44,641 nt of DNA, taken from positions 1 to 44,641 of the forward strand of contig PKWK01000243.1 of NCBI GenBank assembly GCA_003133205.1, in the 5' to 3' direction. The translations under genes and the position numbers were made by a program. Source of the stretch: Granulicella sp. (GTDB lineage: Bacteria; Acidobacteriota; Terriglobia; Terriglobales; Acidobacteriaceae). This document shows, one piece after another, positions 8,241 to 16,322 of this stretch (positions within the stretch are counted from its first letter, which is position 1; every line of letters begins with the position of its first letter). Below the pieces are notes generated by a model that was not told where the DNA came from, ran no database searches, and saw only the letters and a program-made list of their open reading frames with translations.

Positions 8241-11200
8241 CTACCATGATAGGCGGCCCTGCAACTGAACCTGACGATTCGGGAGGTTGCTTCCTAAAGC
8301 AGTTCCCAGTTGGAGGGTGCCGAAATTTGAGTCGCCTGCTGTTGTGTCGTAGCCGCTCGTGGTGTTCTCGATGTGGTTCGCAAGGTTGAAGGCATCCATC
8401 CGGAGTTGGAACACAATGCCCAGTCTTTCTACGACCTTGAAGTTCTTGCTGATGTTAGCGTCCATGTCAATGTAGCGCTGGAGGCGAATGCCGGTGTACT
8501 CCACATTCGGAGTCACTCCATATGTCCCGATCGCGATAAAGTTTGCCGTTGCGCAACCTGCAGTAACAGAATAGCTCTCCAGGGCGACTACGCCAGTATT
8601 CGGATCGCGAGTGCCAACGCATGGCTTGAACGCTTGGATGTAGGAGTTTACAGTGGGACCCGACTGATTCTTCGACCAATAGGGGTTGGTGTTCCCTGGG
8701 AAGAACCGTTTTCTCGGCAGAATATATCCACCATTTGCAGTCGGATTGATCTCGTATCCGCTGATGCCGAATGGAAGACCGGATTGATAGGTGAAAACGG
8801 TGGCCACCTGCCAACCACCAACTGCGAGATCCAGGAAACGATTCATATTCGGGAAGAACCCTGCTCCGCGACCGATCGGCAACATGTAAATACCCGATAC
8901 AGTGACACGGTGCGGATTGTCAGTTCCAGAGATCGACCTTGAGACAACCCGATTGACGATATCCTTATACCCGCCCTGACTCATGGCCTTGGAATAGGTG
9001 TAGGTCACATGCAGGGTAGCGCCGGCCGAAAGCCTGTGATTGAACGTAACTTCTGCGGCATTATACCAGGTGTGCGTCCCATTGAGATTGTTTTCGGCAA
9101 TGCTGGTAAAGATTGGATAGGGACGACTGAAGTTGATCCTCTGAATTGTTGGGGCTGTGTAGTAGGTCCCTGCTGCGGCAAACGGCGCCAGACCTTTGAA
9201 CGGATTGTTGATGAAACCACCTGTTCCCGTGCTCACTCCGCTGGTGCAGTTCGTCCCAGTTCCGCCCCGTTCTGGATCGCAGGCAGCCTGGGCACTTGCA
9301 CTGATGTGGTTCAGGTCGTCCGAATAGGTGCCGTTGTAGCTACGGCTACCCGCGTAAGCAAGCTCAATCGTGTCAGACTTCCAAATCTGGCGTTCAAGGC
9401 TGGCCGCTGACTGCAGAATCACCGGAGGCCGGTAGGTCAGGTTGTAAAACGATAGCGCCTGGCCGGCATTTGTCACAAGGCAAGCAGACAATACACCGCC
9501 ACAGTTTCCGGTCGGCGTCTGGATGTTCGGAAACGGATTCGCAAGATTTTGGAGCGGCGTTACGCCGTCAAGTGAACCGGTATAAACCGTATTCGACGTA
9601 TAACCAGTTTGTGGCGATGACAGCGAGTTGCCGTTGATAGCGTCGTTGTAATACACGCCGATGCCCCCGCGGATCACCGTCTTTTGATTGATGACGTACG
9701 CGAAGCCGGCACGAGGACCGAAGTCGTCATACACAGGCTGAAATGGCGCTCGTGGGTTTCCGTTTACCCCTGCATAGGTAATCCCTCCAAGCAGTTGACC
9801 GGGAATCGGAAGACCTGCCAGAGTGCCTGCCCCAACTAAGTCGCTGATTGGGTTTTTGTCTGTACTGTCAAACGTTGCAACCTGGCGGTTTTGCCGGTCG
9901 GTATTGCCGTTTCCTGGCCACTCCCACCGCATGCCCAGATTTAGGGTAAGTCGCGAACTCACCTTCCAATCATCATTGAAGAACAGCGCCAGATATTTAT
10001 TGGAATAGTAGTTATTCGGCTGATATTGTGCATTGCCTGAGTCCAGCGTGCCAAGTAGCAGAGATGCAACAGAGTTTCCGCTGTATCCCGCCGCGGTTGA
10101 AATGCCGGTGGCGCCGCCGGTCACAACTGTATCCCATTGCTGCGTCCAGCCTTTACCGACATTCAGGTTGATCGAGTTCCCAGCAGCGTTGCTGATGCGC
10201 TGGCTATATTGATAGGGTCTGAAGTCGACTCCGAGATGAATGCTGTGGTTTCGACGGACCAGATTGAGGGTGTCACTCACGACTAACCCACTGTCGCCAC
10301 GAAGCAACCCAGAGATGGACCCTAATACATAGTAGTTTCCGATGCCCATGGAGGGAAACCGGTCGAAATACTGAGGGTTAGCGGCGGCTAGACTAGCAGA
10401 GAAACCAAGTGTTGCCGGGTTGAATCCGGGTTGCGGACCCGTATTGTCGGTCTGGCTCGTAATCAGGATTCCTGCTTTGGCGGAATTGACCATGTTCGAG
10501 TTGAACGTGTGCGTCCATCCGATGGTGTAGCTTGGCTCTTTATAATGGCTGGTGAAGTGCGCGCCATAGGCGGCCCAGTTAGGTCCAGGATGCGTAGGAT
10601 TGACGTCGTTTCTTCGACTTCCATTGATCGATGTGCCGAACTCCACCCATATCTGAGCTGAGATATTGAAGATGTCATTCTTTCGGAAGTTCTCGCTCAA
10701 TTTTACGAGATAGTTCTTGTAGTTCGCCGTCACGGGATTGTTCTGACCGTAATTATTAGAAAAGTTATTGGCTGTTACCGCCGTCGGACTTTGGTTGGGC
10801 AACGCGTACCAGGAGAGGATCGCTTGCGCTACTGGATTGAGCCGATTGGCTGGAATCACGTTCGCCGGCCCAATCTGAACCGGGTTGCCCTGGGGCCCAA
10901 CGCCGGCCCCGGGCCCATAGCCAAACTGATAGCGGCAAACGTGCGGATTACCCTTTGCGTAAGAGCCGTTATCCGTATTGTTCGCCGTGCAGGCCGCCTC
11001 AGTGAGCGGATCATAGATAGGCTGGTTGTAAGTGGCTCCGTTGGCAGTCAGGAATGCGCTGTAATCGCCTTGGCCGGGATACTGCGTGCCGGCTCCCAAC
11101 ATCGCCGGAGTAGGAACCGACTCGCTCACGAAACCACCCGTCAGATTCTGATCCGTATCGTATGCGAGTGTAAAAAACATCTTGTTGCTGGGGTGGAAGA

Positions 11201-12164
11201 GCTTGGGTATCACCACGGGACCGTCGACTTCGAAGCCGTAGTGATCCTCGGTATGCGGAGGTCGCTGATACTGGGGCAGCTCTCCATGCTGAGCAATATT
11301 GGCATTGTTATTCGACGAATTCGCATCGAGGAAGCCACGTCGCATGAGTTCCCGCATATCCCCGTGAAGCTTGTCGGTCCCGCCCTTGAGCGTCATATCG
11401 ATAGCGCCGCCCGCTGAACGGCCGGCCGCCGCGTCGAAGGCATTCGTCGTGATCTTGAATTCCTGTACCGTGTCATTCGGTGGATCGTAGGCGTAGTTCT
11501 GGGCGCCCGTCATACTATTGTTGCTTAGCCCATCAACGTTAAACTCTACAGCCTGGTTATGGATCGAAAGAGACTGCGCTGTCTGGTTGTAGGGCTCGTA
11601 GTTTCCGGTGGCCAGCGTGCTGATCGCGCCAGCGCTCAATTCTGCCAGGTTGAAGGGATCACCAGCGAGAATTGGCAACTCTGAGATCCGCGTGCGTTCG
11701 ACAACGTCTCCACGGTCCGGCTTCGAATAATCCAGCACATCGGCCGACGAATTGACCGTAACGGTCTCTGTAACGCTGCCCGGCGCTAGCTTGAAGTTGA
11801 CCGTCGCCGTCTGGTCGGTCACTAGAGTGATGTCTGTCTGGTTTTCGACCTTGAATCCGGTCGCTGTCGCCGTAACAGTGTAGACGCCGGGAACGAGAAA
11901 TGGAACGGAGTAAACACCGGAGTTCGTGGTGACGACGATCTTGTCGATGCCGGTTGCCTGGTTATGCACGGTGACACTCGCCTTCGGTATTACGGCGCCG
12001 GTCTGATCAGCCACTATGCCAGTGAAGCCCTGCGAAGTCTGAGCGAACGTTGGCGCTGCGCACACTAGGCAAACCAACGCGAACAAGAAGGCGGCAATCT
12101 GAGTTGCTCGGAAAACGCCTCGAACCTTGAAACTGTGAGGTTGGCTGAAACTTAGCTTTGACAT
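8241..12164 (-). CDS. Oar-like TonB-dependent outer-membrane receptor
   Basis: A receptor of about 1307 residues built as in acidobacterial Oar-like proteins. A Sec signal peptide ends near AAPTFAQ. A carboxypeptidase-regulatory-like beta-sandwich follows (GFTGIVADQTGAVIPKASVT to VNFKLAPGSVTETVTV). A plug domain comes next (RTRISELPILAGDPFNLAEL, DGLSNNSMTG, VQEFKITTNAFDAAAGRSAG), and then a very long 22-strand-type barrel ending in a C-terminal Trp. It would import oligosaccharides made by the island enzymes, energised by TonB/ExbBD, which are not in the window. No SusD-like lipoprotein accompanies it. The ATG at 12164 is chosen; a GTG at 12173 lies only two bases behind GGAGG. A promoter with TTGACA and TATAGT at 18-bp spacing and a LacI-type operator lie upstream. 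Confidence 0.93.
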   Translation of the reverse strand: MSKLSFSQPHSFKVRGVFRATQIAAFLFALVCLVCAAPTFAQTSQGFTGIVADQTGAVIPKASVTVHNQATGIDKIVVTTNSGVYSVPFLVPGVYTVTATATGFKVENQTDITLVTDQTATVNFKLAPGSVTETVTVNSSADVLDYSKPDRGDVVERTRISELPILAGDPFNLAELSAGAISTLATGNYEPYNQTAQSLSIHNQAVEFNVDGLSNNSMTGAQNYAYDPPNDTVQEFKITTNAFDAAAGRSAGGAIDMTLKGGTDKLHGDMRELMRRGFLDANSSNNNANIAQHGELPQYQRPPHTEDHYGFEVDGPVVIPKLFHPSNKMFFTLAYDTDQNLTGGFVSESVPTPAMLGAGTQYPGQGDYSAFLTANGATYNQPIYDPLTEAACTANNTDNGSYAKGNPHVCRYQFGYGPGAGVGPQGNPVQIGPANVIPANRLNPVAQAILSWYALPNQSPTAVTANNFSNNYGQNNPVTANYKNYLVKLSENFRKNDIFNISAQIWVEFGTSINGSRRNDVNPTHPGPNWAAYGAHFTSHYKEPSYTIGWTHTFNSNMVNSAKAGILITSQTDNTGPQPGFNPATLGFSASLAAANPQYFDRFPSMGIGNYYVLGSISGLLRGDSGLVVSDTLNLVRRNHSIHLGVDFRPYQYSQRISNAAGNSINLNVGKGWTQQWDTVVTGGATGISTAAGYSGNSVASLLLGTLDSGNAQYQPNNYYSNKYLALFFNDDWKVSSRLTLNLGMRWEWPGNGNTDRQNRQVATFDSTDKNPISDLVGAGTLAGLPIPGQLLGGITYAGVNGNPRAPFQPVYDDFGPRAGFAYVINQKTVIRGGIGVYYNDAINGNSLSSPQTGYTSNTVYTGSLDGVTPLQNLANPFPNIQTPTGNCGGVLSACLVTNAGQALSFYNLTYRPPVILQSAASLERQIWKSDTIELAYAGSRSYNGTYSDDLNHISASAQAACDPERGGTGTNCTSGVSTGTGGFINNPFKGLAPFAAAGTYYTAPTIQRINFSRPYPIFTSIAENNLNGTHTWYNAAEVTFNHRLSAGATLHVTYTYSKAMSQGGYKDIVNRVVSRSISGTDNPHRVTVSGIYMLPIGRGAGFFPNMNRFLDLAVGGWQVATVFTYQSGLPFGISGYEINPTANGGYILPRKRFFPGNTNPYWSKNQSGPTVNSYIQAFKPCVGTRDPNTGVVALESYSVTAGCATANFIAIGTYGVTPNVEYTGIRLQRYIDMDANISKNFKVVERLGIVFQLRMDAFNLANHIENTTSGYDTTAGDSNFGTLQLGTALGSNLPNRQVQLQGRLSW

Positions 12165-12267
12165 TGCCTTCACTTCCTCCTGATCACGCCGGTCGTCAAT
12201 CTCCGCGCTTTGAGAAGTGTCAGAAAACCGTCGAATTGCCGAGACGGAATCAAACCTCAGAGCACAA

Positions 12268-12283
12268 AGCAGAACGTTACCAT
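12268..12283. promoter_or_regulatory. LacI-type operator of the TonB receptor gene
   Basis: AGCAGAACGTTACCAT matches ATGATAACGTTATCAT at 12 of 16 positions, with a central AACGTT palindrome. Relative to the promoter at 12296-12325 it covers about +6 to +21 of the minus-strand transcript, a classical roadblock or repression position. Confidence 0.5.
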
Positions 12284-12295
12284 TTCGATTGCTGG

Positions 12296-12325
12296 ACTAT
12301 AATTAGCAAGCGCAACACTTGTCAA
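12296..12325 (-). promoter_or_regulatory. Sigma-70-type promoter of the TonB receptor gene
   Basis: On the minus strand TTGACA (12325-12320) is followed after 18 bases by TATAGT (12301-12296): 6/6 and 5/6 matches to consensus. The predicted start near 12289 gives a leader of about 125 bases before the ATG at 12164. It is the best promoter match I found in the window. Confidence 0.6.
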
Positions 12326-12622
12326 TAGTTAAATTTGAGGACTCTTCCCGATGCTGGCGCAGGCCACTCGAATGACGCAAAAACCGCGTTTTCACTCGCC
12401 CCAAGTGCACAAATCCGGTCAAATCCTGGAGTAATTGCACCATCCAAAGATGGGGCGTCTCGTTCGATAGCTGCTGTAGTCACCTGTTCAAGAACGCGAC
12501 TCCCCGCCCGACACGTTCCCTAAATGGGGCGCCATCTGATATCGTTCATCAATGCAATTTAGGGCATCGCCCGTGGATGCCAAAACGAAGTTGGAAAGAC
12601 GTATTCCGTATTGGAGAATCTC

Positions 12623-14275
12623 GTGTTGGGACTTCGTTACAAGCACTCCCGCAGACCGCCCACATGGGTGCTCCTATTGCTTTTCTGCGGGCTAAGGGCG
12701 CCAGCGAGCGACGCCGTGTATCAATTTGCCGTACCAGCGAGTGGAAGAACAGCATATCTGTGGGTTCCTCCGCAATGCTCTCGAGTCCGCGGCGTGATCA
12801 TGGCATTCTCGAACATGCTGGAGCGGCGATGGCTGGAAGATCCCATCGTACGAGAAGCGGCGGCCCAAGAATGTTTGGGGACGATCTGGATAGGCGGCGA
12901 CCGAAACTCCGCGCTGAAAGCCGAGATGACCGGAGACTCGCCCAAGGCATTCGAGCAAATGATGCTAGACCTCGCTGCCATATCGGGATTCAAGGAACTT
13001 GCCTGGGCTCCCGTCATTCCAACCGGACACTCGGCTCAGGGGCAGTTTGCGTGGGACTATGCACGCGCCGAACCAGAAAGAACGATCGCTGCCGTAGCGA
13101 TCAAAACGACCCCGCTGCCGTCAGACTTGAGCCTGCCCGGCATTCCATTCCTTTACATGGTTGGCGAAACGACGGAGTGGCCGCAGTATCGCGACGGCCG
13201 CATAGGAAACCGTGACTTCTTCTGGCCCGAGGTTCGGGACAGTGCAATCCGCTTACGCACTTCGAATCCAGAGAATCTAGTCGGGGTCGTGACCGATCCA
13301 GGAGGAGGGCACTTCGACTGGTCCGATCGACAGGCTCGGCTTCTGGCGCTCTTCATACGAAAAGCCTGCGCACTTCGATTGCCACGGGAGCCGGAGCGTG
13401 CAGGGCCCGTCCACTTGCGGGCAATTCGACCAGAGACCGGCTGGTTGACCGACACGGGCGGCGTCCAGCCAGACAAACACGCTGCAGCACCGTATGGGAG
13501 ATACACCGGCGAGAAGAACAAAGCATATTGGTTCTTCGATCAAACGATCGCAGAAGCCGCAGTTACCTTCGACGGCGACCGTAAGCAGAGACAGCATCAG
13601 ATGCTCACCTTCGAGCAGGACGGAAGCTTATTGCCTGTAGCCAAGGAAGGCTTTGCCCCGCTGAAGTTCGAGCCGGAAGCCGACGGCATTACGTTCCGCC
13701 TGAAGGCCGCATTCCTTACCGCCATTCCTGAAGAACTAGTCGATGCGGGTCGGCCTCTAAACCACGCGAACGGGCCCATCCGGCTCAGTGTCATCACCGG
13801 CCCCGTAGAACAGGTCGGTCCGGACGAGTTTCGACTCGCGATGCGGCGCGGCGACACAGGCGGCGACACAGGCGGCGACACAGGCGGCGACATATGGATT
13901 GAGGAACAGCAGGACGGCGATGCCCGGTTCCGCAAGGCCGTGCAGCCAGGCCGGATGCACATCCCCGCACCAGGGGGTGAAGGGGATGCGCAGACCATCA
14001 CCTTCGATCCAATCCCAGACCAGCAGTCGGGCGTGCAGCATATTCAGTTGCAAGCCCATTCCAGTTCTGGACTGCCGGTCCGCTGGTATGTGGAATACGG
14101 GCCGGCTCGCGTCGATGGCGATGTTCTAACCATCGATCAGCTTCCGGTGTACGCGAAGCTGCCAATCGCGATAAGAGTGGTCGCGGATCAGTGGGGGCGG
14201 CCCGGCGCCGTGCGGCCCGCCGAGACAGTAGCGCATACGTTTCACTTCATGCAGGGTGGAGCAAAGCAAAAATGA
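12623..14275 (+). CDS. Exported alpha/beta-hydrolase (esterase-like) with C-terminal beta-rich domain
   Basis: About 550 residues. The hydrophobic segment TWVLLLLFCGLRAPASDA is a signal peptide. An alpha/beta-hydrolase core follows: the nucleophile elbow PTGHSAQGQ places Ser near residue 137, and GGGHFDWSD places the catalytic His near 230. The region from about 260 on is not recognised; it looks like beta-sandwich repeats and contains a GDTG tetrapeptide repeat near 410. I infer an esterase removing acyl groups from the island's polysaccharide, but the family is not identified. I chose the GTG at 12623 because GGAG lies six bases upstream; a TTG at 12611 is the longer option. The stop codon overlaps the start of the next gene (ATGA at 14272-14275), which indicates translational coupling to the lyase/beta-helix protein. 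Confidence 0.72.
   Translation: MLGLRYKHSRRPPTWVLLLLFCGLRAPASDAVYQFAVPASGRTAYLWVPPQCSRVRGVIMAFSNMLERRWLEDPIVREAAAQECLGTIWIGGDRNSALKAEMTGDSPKAFEQMMLDLAAISGFKELAWAPVIPTGHSAQGQFAWDYARAEPERTIAAVAIKTTPLPSDLSLPGIPFLYMVGETTEWPQYRDGRIGNRDFFWPEVRDSAIRLRTSNPENLVGVVTDPGGGHFDWSDRQARLLALFIRKACALRLPREPERAGPVHLRAIRPETGWLTDTGGVQPDKHAAAPYGRYTGEKNKAYWFFDQTIAEAAVTFDGDRKQRQHQMLTFEQDGSLLPVAKEGFAPLKFEPEADGITFRLKAAFLTAIPEELVDAGRPLNHANGPIRLSVITGPVEQVGPDEFRLAMRRGDTGGDTGGDTGGDIWIEEQQDGDARFRKAVQPGRMHIPAPGGEGDAQTITFDPIPDQQSGVQHIQLQAHSSSGLPVRWYVEYGPARVDGDVLTIDQLPVYAKLPIAIRVVADQWGRPGAVRPAETVAHTFHFMQGGAKQK
13850..13891 (+). repeat. 12-bp in-frame tandem repeat, 3.5 copies
   Basis: The unit GGCGACACAGGC is repeated without mismatch and encodes Gly-Asp-Thr-Gly units in the C-terminal part of the esterase-like protein. 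Being a multiple of three it can vary in copy number without breaking the frame. Confidence 0.85.
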
Positions 14276-16302
14276 AGCGACGAACTTTTCTTGTGTCCAG
14301 TCTAGCGGGTGTAGCAGGCGGCGGTTTTCTCGACGCGGAGGCCTTGCTTCCCCCAAGCGGGAGCCCAACGAAGGCTAGTGCACACCATCAGTTTGTGCAT
14401 CCAGGGATTCTTCAGAATCACTCCGATCTCGATTTCATGAAGTCGAAGGTAGACGCCGGCGAGAATCCCTGGAAGGCAGCCTGGGACAACCTGCTCGCGC
14501 AGCCGACCTCGTCTCTGGACTTCGTACCTCAGCCGAGAGCACACATCTATCGCGGCTCCTACGGAGCGGGACAGACAGGCGTCAATGAGTTGAACGCCGC
14601 CGTAGCCGCTGCTCAGAGCCACGTTCTGCAATGGTGGGTGAGCAAGAAACAGGAACATGCCCGCAAGTGCATCGAGATCCTGGATGCATGGTCTGGCACC
14701 TTATGCGATTTCGCGGGCAATGATGCGATGCTGCTTGCGGGCTGGACTGGCGGCTCTCTTGCGAACGTAGCCGAGATTCTGCGGTTCTCCTATTCAGGTT
14801 GGAAAGCTGATTCCATCGCACGCTTCGAGCGCATGCTGCAAACCGTCTACGTACCGCTACTCCGGGGATATTTTCCGGAGGCCAATGGCAATTGGGATGG
14901 GGCCATCATGCACTCGCTACTTGGCATCGCGGTCTTCTGCGAGGACCATGCGCTACTTGAAAGTGTTCTCCAGCACTATCGGATCGGCAATGGAAACGCG
15001 GGCATCACGCGCTATGTCTACCCCACCGGACAGTGCGAGGAAAGTACACGCGACCAGGCCCACACGCAACTCGGCTTGGGGTATTTCGCGCTAACGGCGC
15101 GCATCGCTTCCAAACAAGGTATCGACCTATTCTCTGAGGCCGACGATCGGCTCGCCCTTGGATTTGAGTACACCTCGCGCTACGTGCTGGGCGAGGAGGT
15201 TCAAAGTTTCGGTACAATCTCCGAGACAACGCGCGGCCGTTTCGACGACTTCTACGAAGCCGCATTTCAGCATTATCGCTACGAAAAAGGGCTTGCGATG
15301 CCATACACCGAGCGAGCAGCAATGCGAGTTCGTGAACGCTCCTCACGCAATGTACTGACCATTTTTCGCGGCGACACGAACCGGACTCAATCCACCAAGC
15401 CAGCTCCAAGTCCAAGCTTGATTGCGTCGCATGCCGGAGCACAGGTGGCGGAATCACAAGCACCCTCAGCATCTCTACTCATCAAGCCGGGCGAGTCGAT
15501 TCAACAGGCACTTGACTCCGTCGCAAACAAAGCAAATGCCGTAGTTCAACTAACCGCCGGATTGCACACACTAGAGAAGCCGCTGAGTCTGCCAAGTGGT
15601 GTGACCCTGGTGGGCGCGGGCCGAGCAGCCATCCTCTTTCTTGATCCGAAACAACAGGGAGCGGCAATCATTAACGCTGCTCCGGACCTGCATGACGTCG
15701 TGCTCAGAGACTTCGTCATCGAAGGTGGCGTCCAACCCCAGCCTTCGCGCGATCCCAATCAGGATTCGCGCCCGCGCCGGTCCCAGATGGCACCCCCACG
15801 TGGCGGCGTGGCGCTGCGATCCGATGGAACCGCACGGCAGCGCAATATTCGGATGGAGCGGCTAACGGTGTTGTATTGCACGCTAAGCGCTGTAGACATC
15901 TTCGGCGCAGATCACGTGCAGATCATTGATTGTGATCTTTCAGGCAGTGGTGGTGCAGTCTCGCCCGGTGCCGGCCAGCACGCCAACCTGAAACTCAGCT
16001 CAACAAGCCATGTGGAAATAACCGGGGGTCGATTGGCCGACTCGCTTTGCGGTAGCGGCGTACGCATCCTGCTCAGTACGGATGTGGCCATTTCTAACTG
16101 CGAATTGGCGCGAAACGCCGGCGATGGCGTTTCTCTACTCGCAAGCAGCGGCGTGACGATCAAAGGCTGCCTGCTTGAGGGCAACGAAGGTTTCCCCGTG
16201 AGCGTTGAGTCTGAGGGATCGCTGAAGCCGCTTGCCTCCAACCCGCGCGACAACATCATTCGCAACAACGCGGAATATTCCAACCCGATACTTCGGGCCT
16301 AA
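14272..16302 (+). CDS. Alginate-lyase-domain / right-handed beta-helix fusion protein, Tat-exported
   Basis: A 676-residue two-domain protein. MKRRTFLVSSLAGVAGG is a Tat-type signal. Residues about 41-360 match the alginate_lyase (alpha/alpha) domain: VHPGILQNHSDLDFMKSKV, PEANGNWDG near 202-210 and CEESTRDQAHTQLGLGYF near 255-272, the last two being the conserved polar active-site segments. A Thr/Ser/Pro/Gln linker (360-400) leads to a parallel beta-helix (about 400-676) with short repeats such as VEITGGRLADS, VAISNCELARNAG and VTIKGCLLEGN, as in pectate-lyase-fold and NosD-type proteins. The first domain probably cleaves a uronate-containing chain by beta-elimination; the second may bind or cleave polysaccharide. 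The ATG at 14272 gives a 4-base overlap with the esterase and replaces a longer frame without a signal peptide. It shares its first domain with the gene at 20191. Confidence 0.82.
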   Translation: MKRRTFLVSSLAGVAGGGFLDAEALLPPSGSPTKASAHHQFVHPGILQNHSDLDFMKSKVDAGENPWKAAWDNLLAQPTSSLDFVPQPRAHIYRGSYGAGQTGVNELNAAVAAAQSHVLQWWVSKKQEHARKCIEILDAWSGTLCDFAGNDAMLLAGWTGGSLANVAEILRFSYSGWKADSIARFERMLQTVYVPLLRGYFPEANGNWDGAIMHSLLGIAVFCEDHALLESVLQHYRIGNGNAGITRYVYPTGQCEESTRDQAHTQLGLGYFALTARIASKQGIDLFSEADDRLALGFEYTSRYVLGEEVQSFGTISETTRGRFDDFYEAAFQHYRYEKGLAMPYTERAAMRVRERSSRNVLTIFRGDTNRTQSTKPAPSPSLIASHAGAQVAESQAPSASLLIKPGESIQQALDSVANKANAVVQLTAGLHTLEKPLSLPSGVTLVGAGRAAILFLDPKQQGAAIINAAPDLHDVVLRDFVIEGGVQPQPSRDPNQDSRPRRSQMAPPRGGVALRSDGTARQRNIRMERLTVLYCTLSAVDIFGADHVQIIDCDLSGSGGAVSPGAGQHANLKLSSTSHVEITGGRLADSLCGSGVRILLSTDVAISNCELARNAGDGVSLLASSGVTIKGCLLEGNEGFPVSVESEGSLKPLASNPRDNIIRNNAEYSNPILRA

Positions 16303-16322
16303 GGCTGGAAGGGAGTTTCTAC

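Larger units (their letters stand above)
12165..12622. other. Divergent intergenic region between receptor and esterase operon
   Basis: This 458-bp region holds the receptor promoter and LacI-type operator described separately. A further weak half-match, TGATATCGTT at 12537-12546, lies about 75 bp before the plus-strand esterase start and could be an operator for the plus-strand operon. I see no RNA gene or small protein gene. Short open frames inside it have no recognisable content. Confidence 0.4.

Noticed and set aside
10791..11417. Plus-strand frame of 208 codons inside the TonB receptor gene
   Set aside because: It is an antisense reading of the barrel-coding region.
12536..12551. CTGATATCGTTCATCA before the esterase gene as a further LacI operator
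   Set aside because: Only one half matches the consensus well (9 of 16 overall), so it is mentioned in the intergenic entry but not called as a site.
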